Positions 11,912 through 26,701 of a stretch of 64,000 nt of DNA are shown here, piece by piece. The stretch is taken from positions 1-64,000 of the forward strand of contig CALSFV010000091.1 of the NCBI GenBank assembly GCA_943737045.1, written 5' to 3'. Both the position numbers and the translations under genes were made by a program. The DNA is from Parapristionchus giblindavisi (lineage: Eukaryota; Nematoda; Chromadorea; Rhabditida; Diplogasteridae). Each line of letters begins with the position of its first letter. The stretch's first letter is position 1. The notes below the pieces were generated by a model. That model did not search any database. It saw only the letters and a list, made by a program, of their open reading frames with translations, and was not told the origin of the DNA.

Positions 11912-14900
11912 AGAATTTTTTCCTCTTTCACATAGTATATTACTCGATAAGTGTCATTGACAATTAGACTTGTAACGAATTATTTTGTAACAAAAACAGA
12001 GAGTATTGAAAGATAAATTTACATATTGTCCGTACTGACCACTTTGAAACAGTTTATCATATTCAGAATTTTTCGCTCTTTCATTTGGTATATGACACGA
12101 TAGGTTTCATTTTCATTTTCATATTTCTCAAGTTATCTTGATCATATCAGAGTAAAAGCTACTTTTGTACTTCGGTCATTATAGCAGCAGTAAAATATTA
12201 CAGCTCGACATGACCTGAAGTGTGTCTCATTCAGAATTTTTTCCACTTTCACATAGTATATTACTCGATAAGTATCATTGACAATTAGACTTGTAACGAA
12301 TTGTTTTGTACAAAAAAAACAGAGAGCACTGAAAGATAAATTTACATATTGGCCGTACTGACCACTTTGAAATAGTTTATCTTATTCAGAATTTTTCGCT
12401 CTTTCATTTCGTATATGACACGATAGGTTTCATTTTCATTTTGATATTTCTCAAGTTATCTTGATCATATCAGAGTAAAAGCTACTTTTGTACTTCGGTC
12501 ATTATAGCAGCAGTAAAATATTACAGCTCGACATGACCTGAAGTGTGTCTCATTCAGAATTTTTTCCTCTTTCACATAGTATATTACTCGATAAGTATCA
12601 TTGACAATTAGACTTGTAACGAATTATTGTGTACCAAAAACAGAGAGTATTGAAAGATAAATTTACATATTGTCCGTACTGACCACTTTGAAATAGTTTA
12701 TCATATTCAGAATTTTTCGCTCTTTCATTTGGTATATGACACGATAGGTTTCATTTTCATTTTCATATTTCTCAAGTTATCTTGATCATATCAGAGTAAA
12801 AGCTACTTTTGTACTTCGGTCATTATAGCAGCAGTAAAATATTACAGCTCGACATGACCTGAAGTGTGTCTCATTCAGAATTTTTTCCACTTTCACATAG
12901 TATATTACTCGATAAGTATCATTGACAATTAGACTTGTAACGAATTGTTTTGTACAAAAAAAACAGAGAGCACTGAAAGATAAATTTACATATTGGCCGT
13001 ACTGACCACTTTGAAATAGTTTATCTTATTCAGAATTTTTCGCTCTTTCATTTAGTATATGACACGATAGGTTTCATTTTCATTTTGATATTTCTCAAGT
13101 TATCTTGATCATATCAGAGTAAAAGCTACTTTTGTACTTCGGTCATTATAGCAGCAGTAAAATATTACAGCTCGACATGACCTGAAGTGTGTCTCATTCA
13201 GAATTTTTTCCTCTTTCACATAGTATATTACTCGATAAGTGTCATTGACAATTAGACTTGTAACGAATTATTTTGTAACAAAAACAGAGAGTATTGAAAG
13301 ATAAATTTACATATTGTCCGTACTGACCACTTTGAAATAGTTTATCATATTCAGAATTTTTCGCTCTTTCATTTGGTATACGACACGATAGGTTTCATTT
13401 TCATTTTGATATTTCTCAAGTTATCTTGATCATATCAGAGTAAAAGCCACTTTTGTACTTCGGTCATTATAGCAACAGTAAAATATTACAGCACGACATG
13501 ACCTGAAGTGTGTCTCATTCAGAATTTTTTCCTCTTTCACATAGTATATTACTCGATAAGTATCATTGACAATTAGACTTGTAACGAATTATTGTGTACC
13601 AAAAACAGAGAGTATTGAAAGATAAATTTACATATTGTCCGTACTGACCACTTTGAAATAGTTTATCATATTCAGAATTTTTCGCTCTTTCATTTGGTAT
13701 ATGACACGATAGGTTTCATTTTCATTTTCATATTTCTCAAGTTATCTTGATCATATCAGAGTAAAAGCTACTTTTGTACTTCGGTCATTATAGCAGCAGT
13801 AAAATATTACAGCTCGACATGACCTGAAGTGTGTCTCATTCAGAATTTTTTCCACTTTCACATAGTATATTACTCGATAAGTATCATTGACAATTAGACT
13901 TGTAACGAATTGTTTTGTACAAAAAAACAGAGAGCACTGAAAGATAAATTTACATATTGGCCGTACTGACCACTTTGAAATAGTTTATCTTATTCAGAAT
14001 TTTTCGCTCTTTCATTTAGTATATGATACGATAGGTTTCATTTTCATTTTGATATTTCTCAAGTTATCTTGATCATATCAGAGTAAAAGCTACTTTTGTA
14101 CTTCGGTCATTATAGCAGCAGTCAAATATTACAGCTCGACATGACCTGAAGTGTGTCTCATTCAGAATTTTTTCCTCTTTCACATAGTATATTACTCGAT
14201 AAGTGTCATTGACAATTAGACTTGTAACGAATTATTTTGTACCAAAAACAGAGAGTATTGAAAGATAAATTTACATATTGTCCGTACTGACCACTTTGAA
14301 ATAGTTTATCATATTCAGAATTTTTGCTCTTTCATTTGGTATATGACACGATAGGTTTCATTTTCATTTTGATATTTCTCAAGTTATCTTGATCATATCA
14401 GAGTAAAATCTACTTTTGTACTTCGGTCATTATAGCAACAGTAAAATATTACAGCTCGACATGACCTGAAGTGTGTCTCATTCAGAATTTTTTCCTCTTT
14501 CACATAGTATATTACTCGATAAGTATCATTGACAATTAGACTTGTAACGAATTATTTTGTACCAAAAACAGAGAGTATTGAAAGATAAATTTACATATTG
14601 TCCGTACTGACCACTTTGAAATAGTTTATCATATTCAGAATTTTTCGCTCTTTCATTTGGTATATGACACGATAGGTTTCATTTTCATTTTGATATTTCT
14701 CAAGTTATCTTGATCATATCAGAGTAAAAGCTACTTTTGTACTTCGGTCATTATAGCAACAGTAAAATATTACAGCTCGACATGACCTGAAGTGTGTCTC
14801 ATTCAGAATTTTTCCTCTTTCACATAGTATATTACTCGATAAGTATCATTGACAATTAGACTTGTAACGAATTATTTTGTACCAAAAACAGAGAGTATTG

Positions 14901-16730
14901 AAAGATAAATTTACATATTGGCCGTACTGACCACTTTGAAATAGTCTATCTTATTCAGAATTTTTCGCTCTTTCATTTGGTATATGACACGATAGGTTTC
15001 ATTTTCATTTTCATATTTCTCAAGTTATCTTGATCATATCAGAGTAAAAGCTACTTTTGTACTTCGGTCATTATAGCAGCAGTAAAATATTACAGCTCGA
15101 CATGACCTGAAGTGTGTCTCATTCAGAATTTTTTCCACTTTCACATAGTATATTACTCGATAAGTATCATTGACAATTAGACTTGTAACGAATTGTTTTG
15201 TACAAAAAAAAACAGAGAGCACTGAAAGATAAATTTACATATTGGCCGTACTGACCACTTTGAAATAGTTTATCTTATTCAGAATTTTTCGCTCTTTCAT
15301 TTAGTATATGACACGATAGGTTTCATTTTCATTTTGATATTTCTCAAGTTATCTTGATCATATCAGAGTAAAAGCTACTTTTGTACTTCGGTCATTATAG
15401 CAGCAGTAAAATATTACAGCTCGACACGACCTGAATTGTGTCTCATTCAGAATTTTTTCCTCTTTCACATAGTATATTACTCGATAAGTATCATTGACAA
15501 TTAGACTTGTAACGAATTATTTTGTACCAAAAACAGAGAGTATTGAAAGATAAATTTACATATTGTCCGTACTGACCACTTTGAAATAGTTTATCATATT
15601 CAGAATTTTTCGCTCTTTCATTTGGTATATGACACGATAGGTTTCATTTTCATTTTGATATTTCTCAAGTTATCTTGATCATATCAGAGTAAAAGCTACT
15701 TTTGTACTTCGGTCATTATAGCAACAGTAAAATATTACAGCTCGACATGACCTGAAGTGTGTCTCATTCAGAATTTTTCCTCTTTCACATAGTATATTAC
15801 TCGATAAGTATCATTGACAATTAGACTTGTAACGAATTATTTTGTACCAAAAACAGAGAGTATTGAAAGATAAATTTACATATTGGCCGTACTGACCACT
15901 TTGAAATAGTTTATCTTTTTCAGAATTTTTCGCTCTTTCATTTAGTATATGACACGATAGGTTTCATTTTCATTTTGATATTTCTCAAGTTATCTTGATC
16001 ATATCAGAGTAAAAGCTACTTTTGTACTTCGGTCATTATAGCAGCAGTAAAATATTACAGCTCGACACGACCTGAATTGTGTCTCATTCAGAATTTTTTC
16101 CTCTTTCACATAGTATATTACTCGATAAGTATCATTGACAATTAGACTTGTAACGAATTATTTTGTACCAAAAACAGAGAGTATTGAAAGATAAATTTAC
16201 ATATTGTCCGTACTGACCACTTTGAAATAGTTTATCATATTCAGAATTTTTCGCTCTTTCATTTGGTATATGACACGATAGGTTTCATTTTCATTTTGAT
16301 ATTTCTCAAGTTATCTTGATCATATCAGAGTAAAAGCTACTTTTGTACTTCGGTCATTATAGCAACAGTAAAATAATACAGCTCGACATGACCTGAAGTG
16401 TGTCTCATTCAGAATTTTTCCTCTTTCACATAGTATATTACTCGATAAGTATCATTGACAATTAGACTTGTAACGAATTATTTTGTACCAAAAACAGAGA
16501 GTATTGAAAGATAAATTTACATATTGGCCGTACTGACCACTTTGAAATAGTCTATCTTATTCAGAATTTTTCGCTCTTTCATTTGGTATATGACACGATA
16601 GGTTTCATTTTCATTTTCATATTTCTCAAGTTATCTTGATCATATCAGAGTAAAAGCTACTTTTGTACTTCGGTCATTATAGCAGCAGTAAAATATTACA
16701 GCTCGACATGACCTGAAGTGTGTCTCATTC
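11912..16730. repeat. 16-mer copy 2, reduced to 15 monomers by an internal deletion
   Basis: Monomers start at 11912, 12233, 12556, 12877, 13200, 13521, 13842, 14164, 14484, 14805, 15125, 15449, 15770, 16090 and 16411. They follow the marker order of 6767-11911, but the 13th and 14th monomers are fused into one hybrid at 15770. Differences between the copies are few: A-run length, GATACG and GTCAAATATT in the monomer at 13842. Confidence 0.92.
15770..16089. repeat. Hybrid monomer S/P* at a deletion junction
   Basis: It opens like an S monomer (five-T run, CCT, ATTTTGTACC, TAT at 95-97) but from about the GGCC site onward has the marks of the P* monomer found at 10946: GTTTATCTTTTTCAG, TTTAGTATA, GATA, and the linked ACGACC/AATTG end. 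In the parent block these belong to two successive monomers. Fusion of their parts removes exactly one monomer, as unequal crossing-over within a monomer would. Confidence 0.85.
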
Positions 16731-18017
16731 AGAATTTTTTCCACTTTCACATAGTATATTACTCGATAAGTATCATTGACAATTAGACTTGTAACGAATT
16801 GTTTTGTACAAAAAAAAACAGAGAGCACTGAAAGATAAATTTACATATTGGCCGTACTGACCACTTTGAAATAGTTTATCTTATTCAGAATTTTTCGCTC
16901 TTTCATTTAGTATATGACACGATAGGTTTCATTTTCATTTTGATATTTCTCAAGTTATCTTGATCATATCAGAGTAAAAGCTACTTTTGTACTTCGGTCA
17001 TTATAGCAGCAGTAAAATATTACAGCTCGACACGACCTGAATTGTGTCTCATTCAGAATTTTTTCCTCTTTCACATAGTATATTACTCGATAAGTATCAT
17101 AGACAATTAGACTTGTAACGAATTATTTTGTACCAAAAACAGAGAGTATTGAAAGATAAATTTACATATTGTCCGTACTGACCACTTTGAAATAGTTTAT
17201 CATATTCAGAATTTTTCGCTCTTTCATTTGGTATATGACACGATAGGTTTCATTTTCATTTTGATATTTCTCAAGTTATCTTGATCATATCAGAGTAAAA
17301 GCTACTTTTGTACTTCGGTCATTATAGCAACAGTAAAATATTACAGCTCGACATGACCTGAAGTGTGTCTCATTCAGAATTTTTTCCTCTTTCACATAGT
17401 ATATTACTCGATAAGTATCATTGACAATTAGACTTGTAACGAATTATTTTGTACCAAAAACAGAGAGTATTGAAAGATAAATTTACATATTGTCCGTACT
17501 GACCACTTTGAAATAGTTTATCATATTCAGAATTTTTCGCTCTTTCATTTAGTATATGACACGATAGGTTTCATTTTAATTTTGATATTTCTCAAGTTAT
17601 CTTGATCATATCAGAGTAAAAGCTACTTTTGTACTTCGGTCATTATAGCAGCAGTAAAATATTACAGCTCGACACGACCTGAATTGTGTCTCATTCAGAA
17701 TTTTTTCCTCTTTCACATAGTATATTACTCGATAAGTATCATTGACAATTAGACTTGTAACGAATTATTTTGTACCAAAAACAGAGAGTATTGAAAGATA
17801 AATTTACATATTGTCCGTACTGACCACTTTGAAATAGTTTATCATATTCAGAATTTTTCGCTCTTTCATTTGGTATATGACACGATAGGTTTCATTTTCA
17901 TTTTCATATTTCTCAAGTTATCTTGATCATATCAGAGTAAAAGCTACTTTTGTACTTCGGTCATTATAGCAGCAGTAAAATATTACAGCTCGACATGACC
18001 TGAAGTGTGTCTCATTC
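16731..18017. repeat. 4-mer HOR P*-R-T-U, copy 1 (1287 bp)
   Basis: Monomers start at 16731 (P*), 17055 (R), 17376 (T: ATCAT, TTTAGTATA, CATTTTAATTTT, linked ACG/AATTG end) and 17697 (U: GTACC half A with CATA and GCAGCAG half B). A private TCATAGACAATT in the second monomer separates this copy from the next two. Confidence 0.92.
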
Positions 18018-19304
18018 AGAATTTTTTCCACTTTCACATAGTATATTACTCGATAAGTATCATTGACAATTAGACTTGTAACGAATTGTTTTGTACAAAA
18101 AAAAACAGAGAGCACTGAAAGATAAATTTACATATTGGCCGTACTGACCACTTTGAAATAGTTTATCTTATTCAGAATTTTTCGCTCTTTCATTTAGTAT
18201 ATGACACGATAGGTTTCATTTTCATTTTGATATTTCTCAAGTTATCTTGATCATATCAGAGTAAAAGCTACTTTTGTACTTCGGTCATTATAGCAGCAGT
18301 AAAATATTACAGCTCGACACGACCTGAATTGTGTCTCATTCAGAATTTTTTCCTCTTTCACATAGTATATTACTCGATAAGTATCATTGACAATTAGACT
18401 TGTAACGAATTATTTTGTACCAAAAACAGAGAGTATTGAAAGATAAATTTACATATTGTCCGTACTGACCACTTTGAAATAGTTTATCATATTCAGAATT
18501 TTTCGCTCTTTCATTTGGTATATGACACGATAGGTTTCATTTTCATTTTGATATTTCTCAAGTTATCTTGATCATATCAGAGTAAAAGCTACTTTTGTAC
18601 TTCGGTCATTATAGCAACAGTAAAATATTACAGCTCGACATGACCTGAAGTGTGTCTCATTCAGAATTTTTTCCTCTTTCACATAGTATATTACTCGATA
18701 AGTATCATTGACAATTAGACTTGTAACGAATTATTTTGTACCAAAAACAGAGAGTATTGAAAGATAAATTTACATATTGTCCGTACTGACCACTTTGAAA
18801 TAGTTTATCATATTCAGAATTTTTCGCTCTTTCATTTAGTATATGACACGATAGGTTTCATTTTAATTTTGATATTTCTCAAGTTATCTTGATCATATCA
18901 GAGTAAAAGCTACTTTTGTACTTCGGTCATTATAGCAGCAGTAAAATATTACAGCTCGACACGACCTGAATTGTGTCTCATTCAGAATTTTTTCCTCTTT
19001 CACATAGTATATTACTCGATAAGTATCATTGACAATTAGACTTGTAACGAATTATTTTGTACCAAAAACAGAGAGTATTGAAAGATAAATTTACATATTG
19101 TCCGTACTGACCACTTTGAAATAGTTTATCATATTCAGAATTTTTCGCTCTTTCATTTGGTATATGACACGATAGGTTTCATTTTCATTTTCATATTTCT
19201 CAAGTTATCTTGATCATATCAGAGTAAAAGCTACTTTTGTACTTCGGTCATTATAGCAGCAGTAAAATATTACAGCTCGACATGACCTGAAGTGTGTCTC
19301 ATTC
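18018..19304. repeat. 4-mer HOR P*-R-T-U, copy 2 (1287 bp)
   Basis: Monomers start at 18018, 18342, 18663 and 18984, with the same four types and the same CATTTTAATTTT marker in the third. Length is identical to the copies on either side. Confidence 0.92.
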
Positions 19305-20591
19305 AGAATTTTTTCCACTTTCACATAGTATATTACTCGATAAGTATCATTGACAATTAGACTTGTAACGAATTGTTTTGTACAAAAAAAAACAGAGAGC
19401 ACTGAAAGATAAATTTACATATTGGCCGTACTGACCACTTTGAAATAGTTTATCTTATTCAGAATTTTTCGCTCTTTCATTTAGTATATGACACGATAGG
19501 TTTCATTTTCATTTTGATATTTCTCAAGTTATCTTGATCATATCAGAGTAAAAGCTACTTTTGTACTTCGGTCATTATAGCAGCAGTAAAATATTACAGC
19601 TCGACACGACCTGAATTGTGTCTCATTCAGAATTTTTTCCTCTTTCACATAGTATATTACTCGATAAGTATCATTGACAATTAGACTTGTAACGAATTAT
19701 TTTGTACCAAAAACAGAGAGTATTGAAAGATAAATTTACATATTGTCCGTACTGACCACTTTGAAATAGTTTATCATATTCAGAATTTTTCGCTCTTTCA
19801 TTTGGTATATGACACGATAGGTTTCATTTTCATTTTGATATTTCTCAAGTTATCTTGATCATATCAGAGTAAAAGCTACTTTTGTACTTCGGTCATTATA
19901 GCAACAGTAAAATATTACAGCTCGACATGACCTGAAGTGTGTCTCATTCAGAATTTTTTCCTCTTTCACATAGTATATTACTCGATAAGTATCATTGACA
20001 ATTAGACTTGTAACGAATTATTTTGTACCAAAAACAGAGAGTATTGAAAGATAAATTTACATATTGTCCGTACTGACCACTTTGAAATAGTTTATCATAT
20101 TCAGAATTTTTCGCTCTTTCATTTAGTATATGACACGATAGGTTTCATTTTAATTTTGATATTTCTCAAGTTATCTTGATCATATCAGAGTAAAAGCTAC
20201 TTTTGTACTTCGGTCATTATAGCAGCAGTAAAATATTACAGCTCGACACGACCTGAATTGTGTCTCATTCAGAATTTTTTCCTCTTTCACATAGTATATT
20301 ACTCGATAAGTATCATTGACAATTAGACTTGTAACGAATTATTTTGTACCAAAAACAGAGAGTATTGAAAGATAAATTTACATATTGTCCGTACTGACCA
20401 CTTTGAAATAGTTTATCATATTCAGAATTTTTCGCTCTTTCATTTGGTATATGACACGATAGGTTTCATTTTCATTTTGATATTTCTCAAGTTATCTTGA
20501 TCATATCAGAGTAAAAGCTACTTTTGTACTTCGGTCATTATAGCAACAGTAAAATATTACAGCTCGACATGACCTGAAGTGTGTCTCATTC
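19305..20591. repeat. 4-mer HOR, copy 3, last monomer replaced (1287 bp)
   Basis: Monomers start at 19305 (P*), 19629 (R), 19950 (T with CATTTTAATTTT) and 20271. The fourth is type R (GATA, GCAACAG), not type U. The copy thus ends by switching into an R-rich background. Confidence 0.88.
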
Positions 20592-23162
20592 AGAATTTTT
20601 TCCTCTTTCACATAGTATATTACTCGATAAGTATCATTGACAATTAGACTTGTAACGAATTATTTTGTACCAAAAACAGAGAGTATTGAAAGATAAATTT
20701 ACATATTGTCCGTACTGACCACTTTGAAATAGTTTATCATATTCAGAATTTTTCGCTCTTTCATTTGGTATATGACACGATAGGTTTCATTTTCATTTTG
20801 ATATTTCTCAAGTTATCTTGATCATATCAGAGTAAAAGCTACTTTTGTACTTCGGTCATTATAGCAACAGTAAAATATTACAGCTCGACATGACCTGAAG
20901 TGTGTCTCATTCAGAATTTTTCCTCTTTCACATAGTATATTACTCGATAAGTATCATTGACAATTAGACTTGTAACGAATTATTTTGTACCAAAAACAGA
21001 GAGTATTGAAAGATAAATTTACATATTGGCCGTACTGACCACTTTGAAATAGTCTATCTTATTCAGAATTTTTCGCTCTTTCATTTGGTATATGACACGA
21101 TAGGTTTCATTTTCATTTTCATATTTCTCAAGTTATCTTGATCATATCAGAGTAAAAGCTACTTTTGTACTTCGGTCATTATAGCAGCAGTAAAATATTA
21201 CAGCTCGACATGACCTGAAGTGTGTCTCATTCAGAATTTTTTCCACTTTCACATAGTATATTACTCGATAAGTATCATTGACAATTAGACTTGTAACGAA
21301 TTGTTTTGTACAAAAAAAAAACAGAGAGCACTGAAAGATAAATTTACATATTGGCCGTACTGACCACTTTGAAATAGTTTATCTTATTCAGAATTTTTCG
21401 CTCTTTCATTTAGTATATGACACGATAGGTTTCATTTTCATTTTGATATTTCTCAAGTTATCTTGATCATATCAGAGTAAAAGCTACTTTTGTACTTCGG
21501 TCATTATAGCAGCAGTAAAATATTACAGCTCGACACGACCTGAATTGTGTCTCATTCAGAATTTTTTCCTCTTTCACATAGTATATTACTCGATAAGTAT
21601 CATTGACAATTAGACTTGTAACGAATTATTTTGTACCAAAAACAGAGAGTATTGAAAGATAAATTTACATATTGTCCGTACTGACCACTTTGAAATAGTT
21701 TATCATATTCAGAATTTTTCGCTCTTTCATTTGGTATATGACACGATAGGTTTCATTTTCATTTTGATATTTCTCAAGTTATCTTGATCATATCAGAGTA
21801 AAAGCTACTTTTGTACTTCGGTCATTATAGCAACAGTAAAATATTACAGCTCGACATGACCTGAAGTGTGTCTCATTCAGAATTTTTTCCTCTTTCACAT
21901 AGTATATTACTCGATAAGTATCATTGACAATTAGACTTGTAACGAATTATTTTGTACCAAAAACAGAGAGTATTGAAAGATAAATTTACATATTGTCCGT
22001 ACTGACCACTTTGAAATAGTTTATCATATTCAGAATTTTTCGCTCTTTCATTTAGTATATGACACGATAGGTTTCATTTTCATTTTGATATTTCTCAAGT
22101 TATCTTGATCATATCAGAGTAAAAGCTACTTTTGTACTTCGGTCATTATAGCAGCAGTAAAATATTACAGCTCGACACGACCTGAATTGTGTCTCATTCA
22201 GAATTTTTTCCTCTTTCACATAGTATATTACTCGATAAGTATCATTGACAATTAGACTTGTAACGAATTATTTTGTACCAAAAACAGAGAGTATTGAAAG
22301 ATAAATTTACATATTGTCCGTACTGACCACTTTGAAATAGTTTATCATATTCAGAATTTTTCGCTCTTTCATTTGGTATATGACACGATAGGTTTCATTT
22401 TCATTTTGATATTTCTCAAGTTATCTTGATCATATCAGAGTAAAAGCTACTTTTGTACTTCGGTCATTATAGCAACAGTAAAATATTACAGCTCGACATG
22501 ACCTGAAGTGTGTCTCATTCAGAATTTTTTCCTCTTTCACATAGTATATTACTCGATAAGTATCATTGACAATTAGACTTGTAACGAATTATTTTGTACC
22601 AAAAACAGAGAGTATTGAAAGATAAATTTACATATTGTCCGTACTGACCACTTTGAAATAGTTTATCATATTCAGAATTTTTCGCTCTTTCATTTGGTAT
22701 ATGACACGATAGGTTTCATTTTCATTTTGATATTTCTCAAGTTATCTTGATCATATCAGAGTAAAAGCTACTTTTGTACTTCGGTCATTATAGCAACAGT
22801 AAAATATTACAGCTCGACATGACCTGAAGTGTGTCTCATTCAGAATTTTTTCCTCTTTCACATAGTATATTACTCGATAAGTATCATTGACAATTAGACT
22901 TGTAACGAATTATTTTGTACCAAAAACAGAGAGTATTGAAAGATAAATTTACATATTGTCCGTACTGACCACTTTGAAATAGTTTATCATATTCAGAATT
23001 TTTCGCTCTTTCATTTGGTATATGACACGATAGGTTTCATTTTCATTTTGATATTTCTCAAGTTATCTTGATCATATCAGAGTAAAAGCTACTTTTGTAC
23101 TTCGGTCATTATAGCAACAGTAAAATATTACAGCTCGACATGACCTGAAGTGTGTCTCATTC
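20592..23162. repeat. Mixed R/S/P* monomers, eight copies
   Basis: Monomers start at 20592 (R), 20913 (S), 21233 (P*, 10-base A run), 21558 (R), 21879 (T-like but with CATTTTCATTTT), 22200 (R), 22521 (R) and 22842 (R). The S-P*-R order resembles the middle of the 16-mer. The run of three near-identical R monomers indicates single-monomer amplification. No regular HOR period is visible here. Confidence 0.8.
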
Positions 23163-24127
23163 AGAATTTTTTCCACTTTCACATAGTATATTACTCGATA
23201 AGTATCATTGACAATTAGACTTGTAACGAATTGTTTTGTACAAAAAAAACAGAGAGCACTGAAAGATAAATTTACATATTGGCCGTACTGACCACTTTGA
23301 AATAGTTTATCTTATTCAGAATTTTTCGCTCTTTCATTTAGTATATGACACGATAGGTTTCATTTTCATTTTGATATTTCTCAAGTTATCTTGATCATAT
23401 CAGAGTAAAAGCTACTTTTGTACTTCGGTCATTATAGCAGCAGTAAAATATTACAGCTCGACATGACCTGAAGTGTGTCTCATTCAGAATTTTTTCCTCT
23501 TTCACATAGTATATTACTCGATAAGTATCATTGACAATTAGACTTGTAACGAATTATTTTGTACCAAAAACAGAGAGTATTGAAAGATAAATTTACATAT
23601 TGGCCGTACTGACCACTTTGAAATAGTTTATCTTATTCAGAATTTTTCGCTCTTTCATTTAGTATATGACACGATAGGTTTCATTTTCATTTTGATATTT
23701 CTCAAGTTATCTTGATCATATCAGAGTAAAAGCTACTTTTGTACTTCGGTCATTATAGCAACAGTAAAATATTACAGCTCGACATGACCTGAAGTGTGTC
23801 TCATTCAGAATTTTTTCCTCTTTCACATAGTATATTACTCGATAAGTATCATTGACAATTAGACTTGTAACGAATTATTTTGTACCAAAAACAGAGAGTA
23901 TTGAAAGATAAATTTACATATTGTCCGTACTGACCACTTTGAAATAGTTTATCATATTCAGAATTTTTCGCTCTTTCATTTGGTATATGACACGATAGGT
24001 TTCATTTTCATTTTGATATTTCTCAAGTTATCTTGATCATATCAGAGTAAAAGCTACTTTTGTACTTCGGTCATTATAGCAACAGTAAAATATTACAGCT
24101 CGACATGACCTGAAGTGTGTCTCATTC
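23163..24127. repeat. 3-mer P-V-R at the head of the 1287-bp domain (965 bp)
   Basis: Monomers start at 23163 (P, 8-base A run), 23486 (V: GTACC half A, but GGCC, ATCTT, TTTAGTATA; GCAACAG) and 23807 (R). Compared with the following P-V-R-R unit, one R is missing and the V monomer ends GCAACAG instead of GCAGCAG. Confidence 0.85.
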
Positions 24128-26701
24128 AGAATTTTTTCCACTTTCACATAGTATATTACTCGATAAGTATCATTGACAATTAGACTTGTAACGAATTGTT
24201 TTGTACAAAAAAAAACAGAGAGCACTGAAAGATAAATTTACATATTGGCCGTACTGACCACTTTGAAATAGTTTATCTTATTCAGAATTTTTCGCTCTTT
24301 CATTTAGTATATGACACGATAGGTTTCATTTTCATTTTGATATTTCTCAAGTTATCTTGATCATATCAGAGTAAAAGCTACTTTTGTACTTCGGTCATTA
24401 TAGCAGCAGTAAAATATTACAGCTCGACATGACCTGAAGTGTGTCTCATTCAGAATTTTTTCCTCTTTCACATAGTATATTACTCGATAAGTATCATTGA
24501 CAATTAGACTTGTAACGAATTATTTTGTACCAAAAACAGAGAGTATTGAAAGATAAATTTACATATTGGCCGTACTGACCACTTTGAAATAGTTTATCTT
24601 ATTCAGAATTTTTCGCTCTTTCATTTAGTATATGACACGATAGGTTTCATTTTCATTTTGATATTTCTCAAGTTATCTTGATCATATCAGAGTAAAAGCT
24701 ACTTTTGTACTTCGGTCATTATAGCAGCAGTAAAATATTACAGCTCGACATGACCTGAAGTGTGTCTCATTCAGAATTTTTTCCTCTTTCACATAGTATA
24801 TTACTCGATAAGTATCATTGACAATTAGACTTGTAACGAATTATTTTGTACCAAAAACAGAGAGTATTGAAAGATAAATTTACATATTGTCCGTACTGAC
24901 CACTTTGAAATAGTTTATCATATTCAGAATTTTTCGCTCTTTCATTTGGTATATGACACGATAGGTTTCATTTTCATTTTGATATTTCTCAAGTTATCTT
25001 GATCATATCAGAGTAAAAGCTACTTTTGTACTTCGGTCATTATAGCAACAGTAAAATATTACAGCTCGACATGACCTGAAGTGTGTCTCATTCAGAATTT
25101 TTTCCTCTTTCACATAGTATATTACTCGATAAGTATCATTGACAATTAGACTTGTAACGAATTATTTTGTACCAAAAACAGAGAGTATTGAAAGATAAAT
25201 TTACATATTGTCCGTACTGACCACTTTGAAATAGTTTATCATATTCAGAATTTTTCGCTCTTTCATTTGGTATATGACACGATAGGTTTCATTTTCATTT
25301 TGATATTTCTCAAGTTATCTTGATCATATCAGAGTAAAAGCTACTTTTGTACTTCGGTCATTATAGCAACAGTAAAATATTACAGCTCGACATGACCTGA
25401 AGTGTGTCTCATTCAGAATTTTTTCCACTTTCATATAGTATATTACTCGATAAGTATCATTGACAATTAGACTTGTAACGAATTGTTTTGTACAAAAAAA
25501 AACAGAGAGCACTGAAAGATAAATTTACATATTGGCCGTACTGACCACTTTGAAATAGTTTATCTTATTCAGAATTTTTCGCTCTTTCATTTAGTATATG
25601 ACACGATAGGTTTCATTTTCATTTTGATATTTCTCAAGTTATCTTGATCATATCAGAGTAAAAGCTACTTTTGTACTTCGGTCATTATAGCAGCAGTAAA
25701 ATATTACAGCTCGACACGACCTGAATTGTGTCTCATTCAGAATTTTTTCCTCTTTCACATAGTATATTACTCGATAAGTATCATTGACAATTAGACTTGT
25801 AACGAATTATTTTGTACCAAAAACAGAGAGTATTGAAAGATAAATTTACATATTGTCCGTACTGACCACTTTGAAATAGTTTATCATATTCAGAATTTTT
25901 CGCTCTTTCATTTGGTATATGACACGATAGGTTTCATTTTCATTTTGATATTTCTCAAGTTATCTTGATCATATCAGAGTAAAAGCTACTTTTGTACTTC
26001 GGTCATTATAGCAACAGTAAAATATTACAGCTCGACATGACCTGAAGTGTGTCTCATTCAGAATTTTTTCCTCTTTCACATAGTATATTACTCGATAAGT
26101 ATCATTGACAATTAGACTTGTAACGAATTATTTTGTACCAAAAACAGAGAGTATTGAAAGATAAATTTACATATTGTCCGTACTGACCACTTTGAAATAG
26201 TTTATCATATTCAGAATTTTTCGCTCTTTCATTTGGTATATGACACGATAGGTTTCATTTTCATTTTGATATTTCTCAAGTTATCTTGATCATATCAGAG
26301 TAAAAGCTACTTTTGTACTTCGGTCATTATAGCAACAGTAAAATATTACAGCTCGACATGACCTGAAGTGTGTCTCATTCAGAATTTTTTCCTCTTTCAC
26401 ATAGTATATTACTCGATAAGTATCATTGACAATTAGACTTGTAACGAATTATTTTGTACCAAAAACAGAGAGTATTGAAAGATAAATTTACATATTGTCC
26501 GTACTGACCACTTTGAAATAGTTTATCATATTCAGAATTTTTCGCTCTTTCATTTGGTATATGACACGATAGGTTTCATTTTCATTTTGATATTTCTCAA
26601 GTTATCTTGATCATATCAGAGTAAAAGCTACTTTTGTACTTCGGTCATTATAGCAACAGTAAAATATTACAGCTCGACATGACCTGAAGTGTGTCTCATT
26701 C
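24128..26701. repeat. 8-mer HOR copy 1: P-V-R-R then P*-R-R-R (2 x 1287 bp)
   Basis: Monomers start at 24128, 24452, 24773, 25094, 25415, 25739, 26060 and 26381. The fifth has a private CATATAG in place of CACATAG and the P* end. The private CATATAG recurs exactly 2574 bp later at the monomer starting 27989, so the true period is eight monomers built from two 4-mers. Confidence 0.88.

Noticed and set aside
6767..16730. Assembly duplication as the explanation for the paired 16-mers.
   Set aside because: It cannot be excluded from sequence alone, but the copies differ in A-run length, in substitutions such as GATACG and GTCAAATATT near 13842-14163, and by the hybrid at 15770. Real duplication is more likely.
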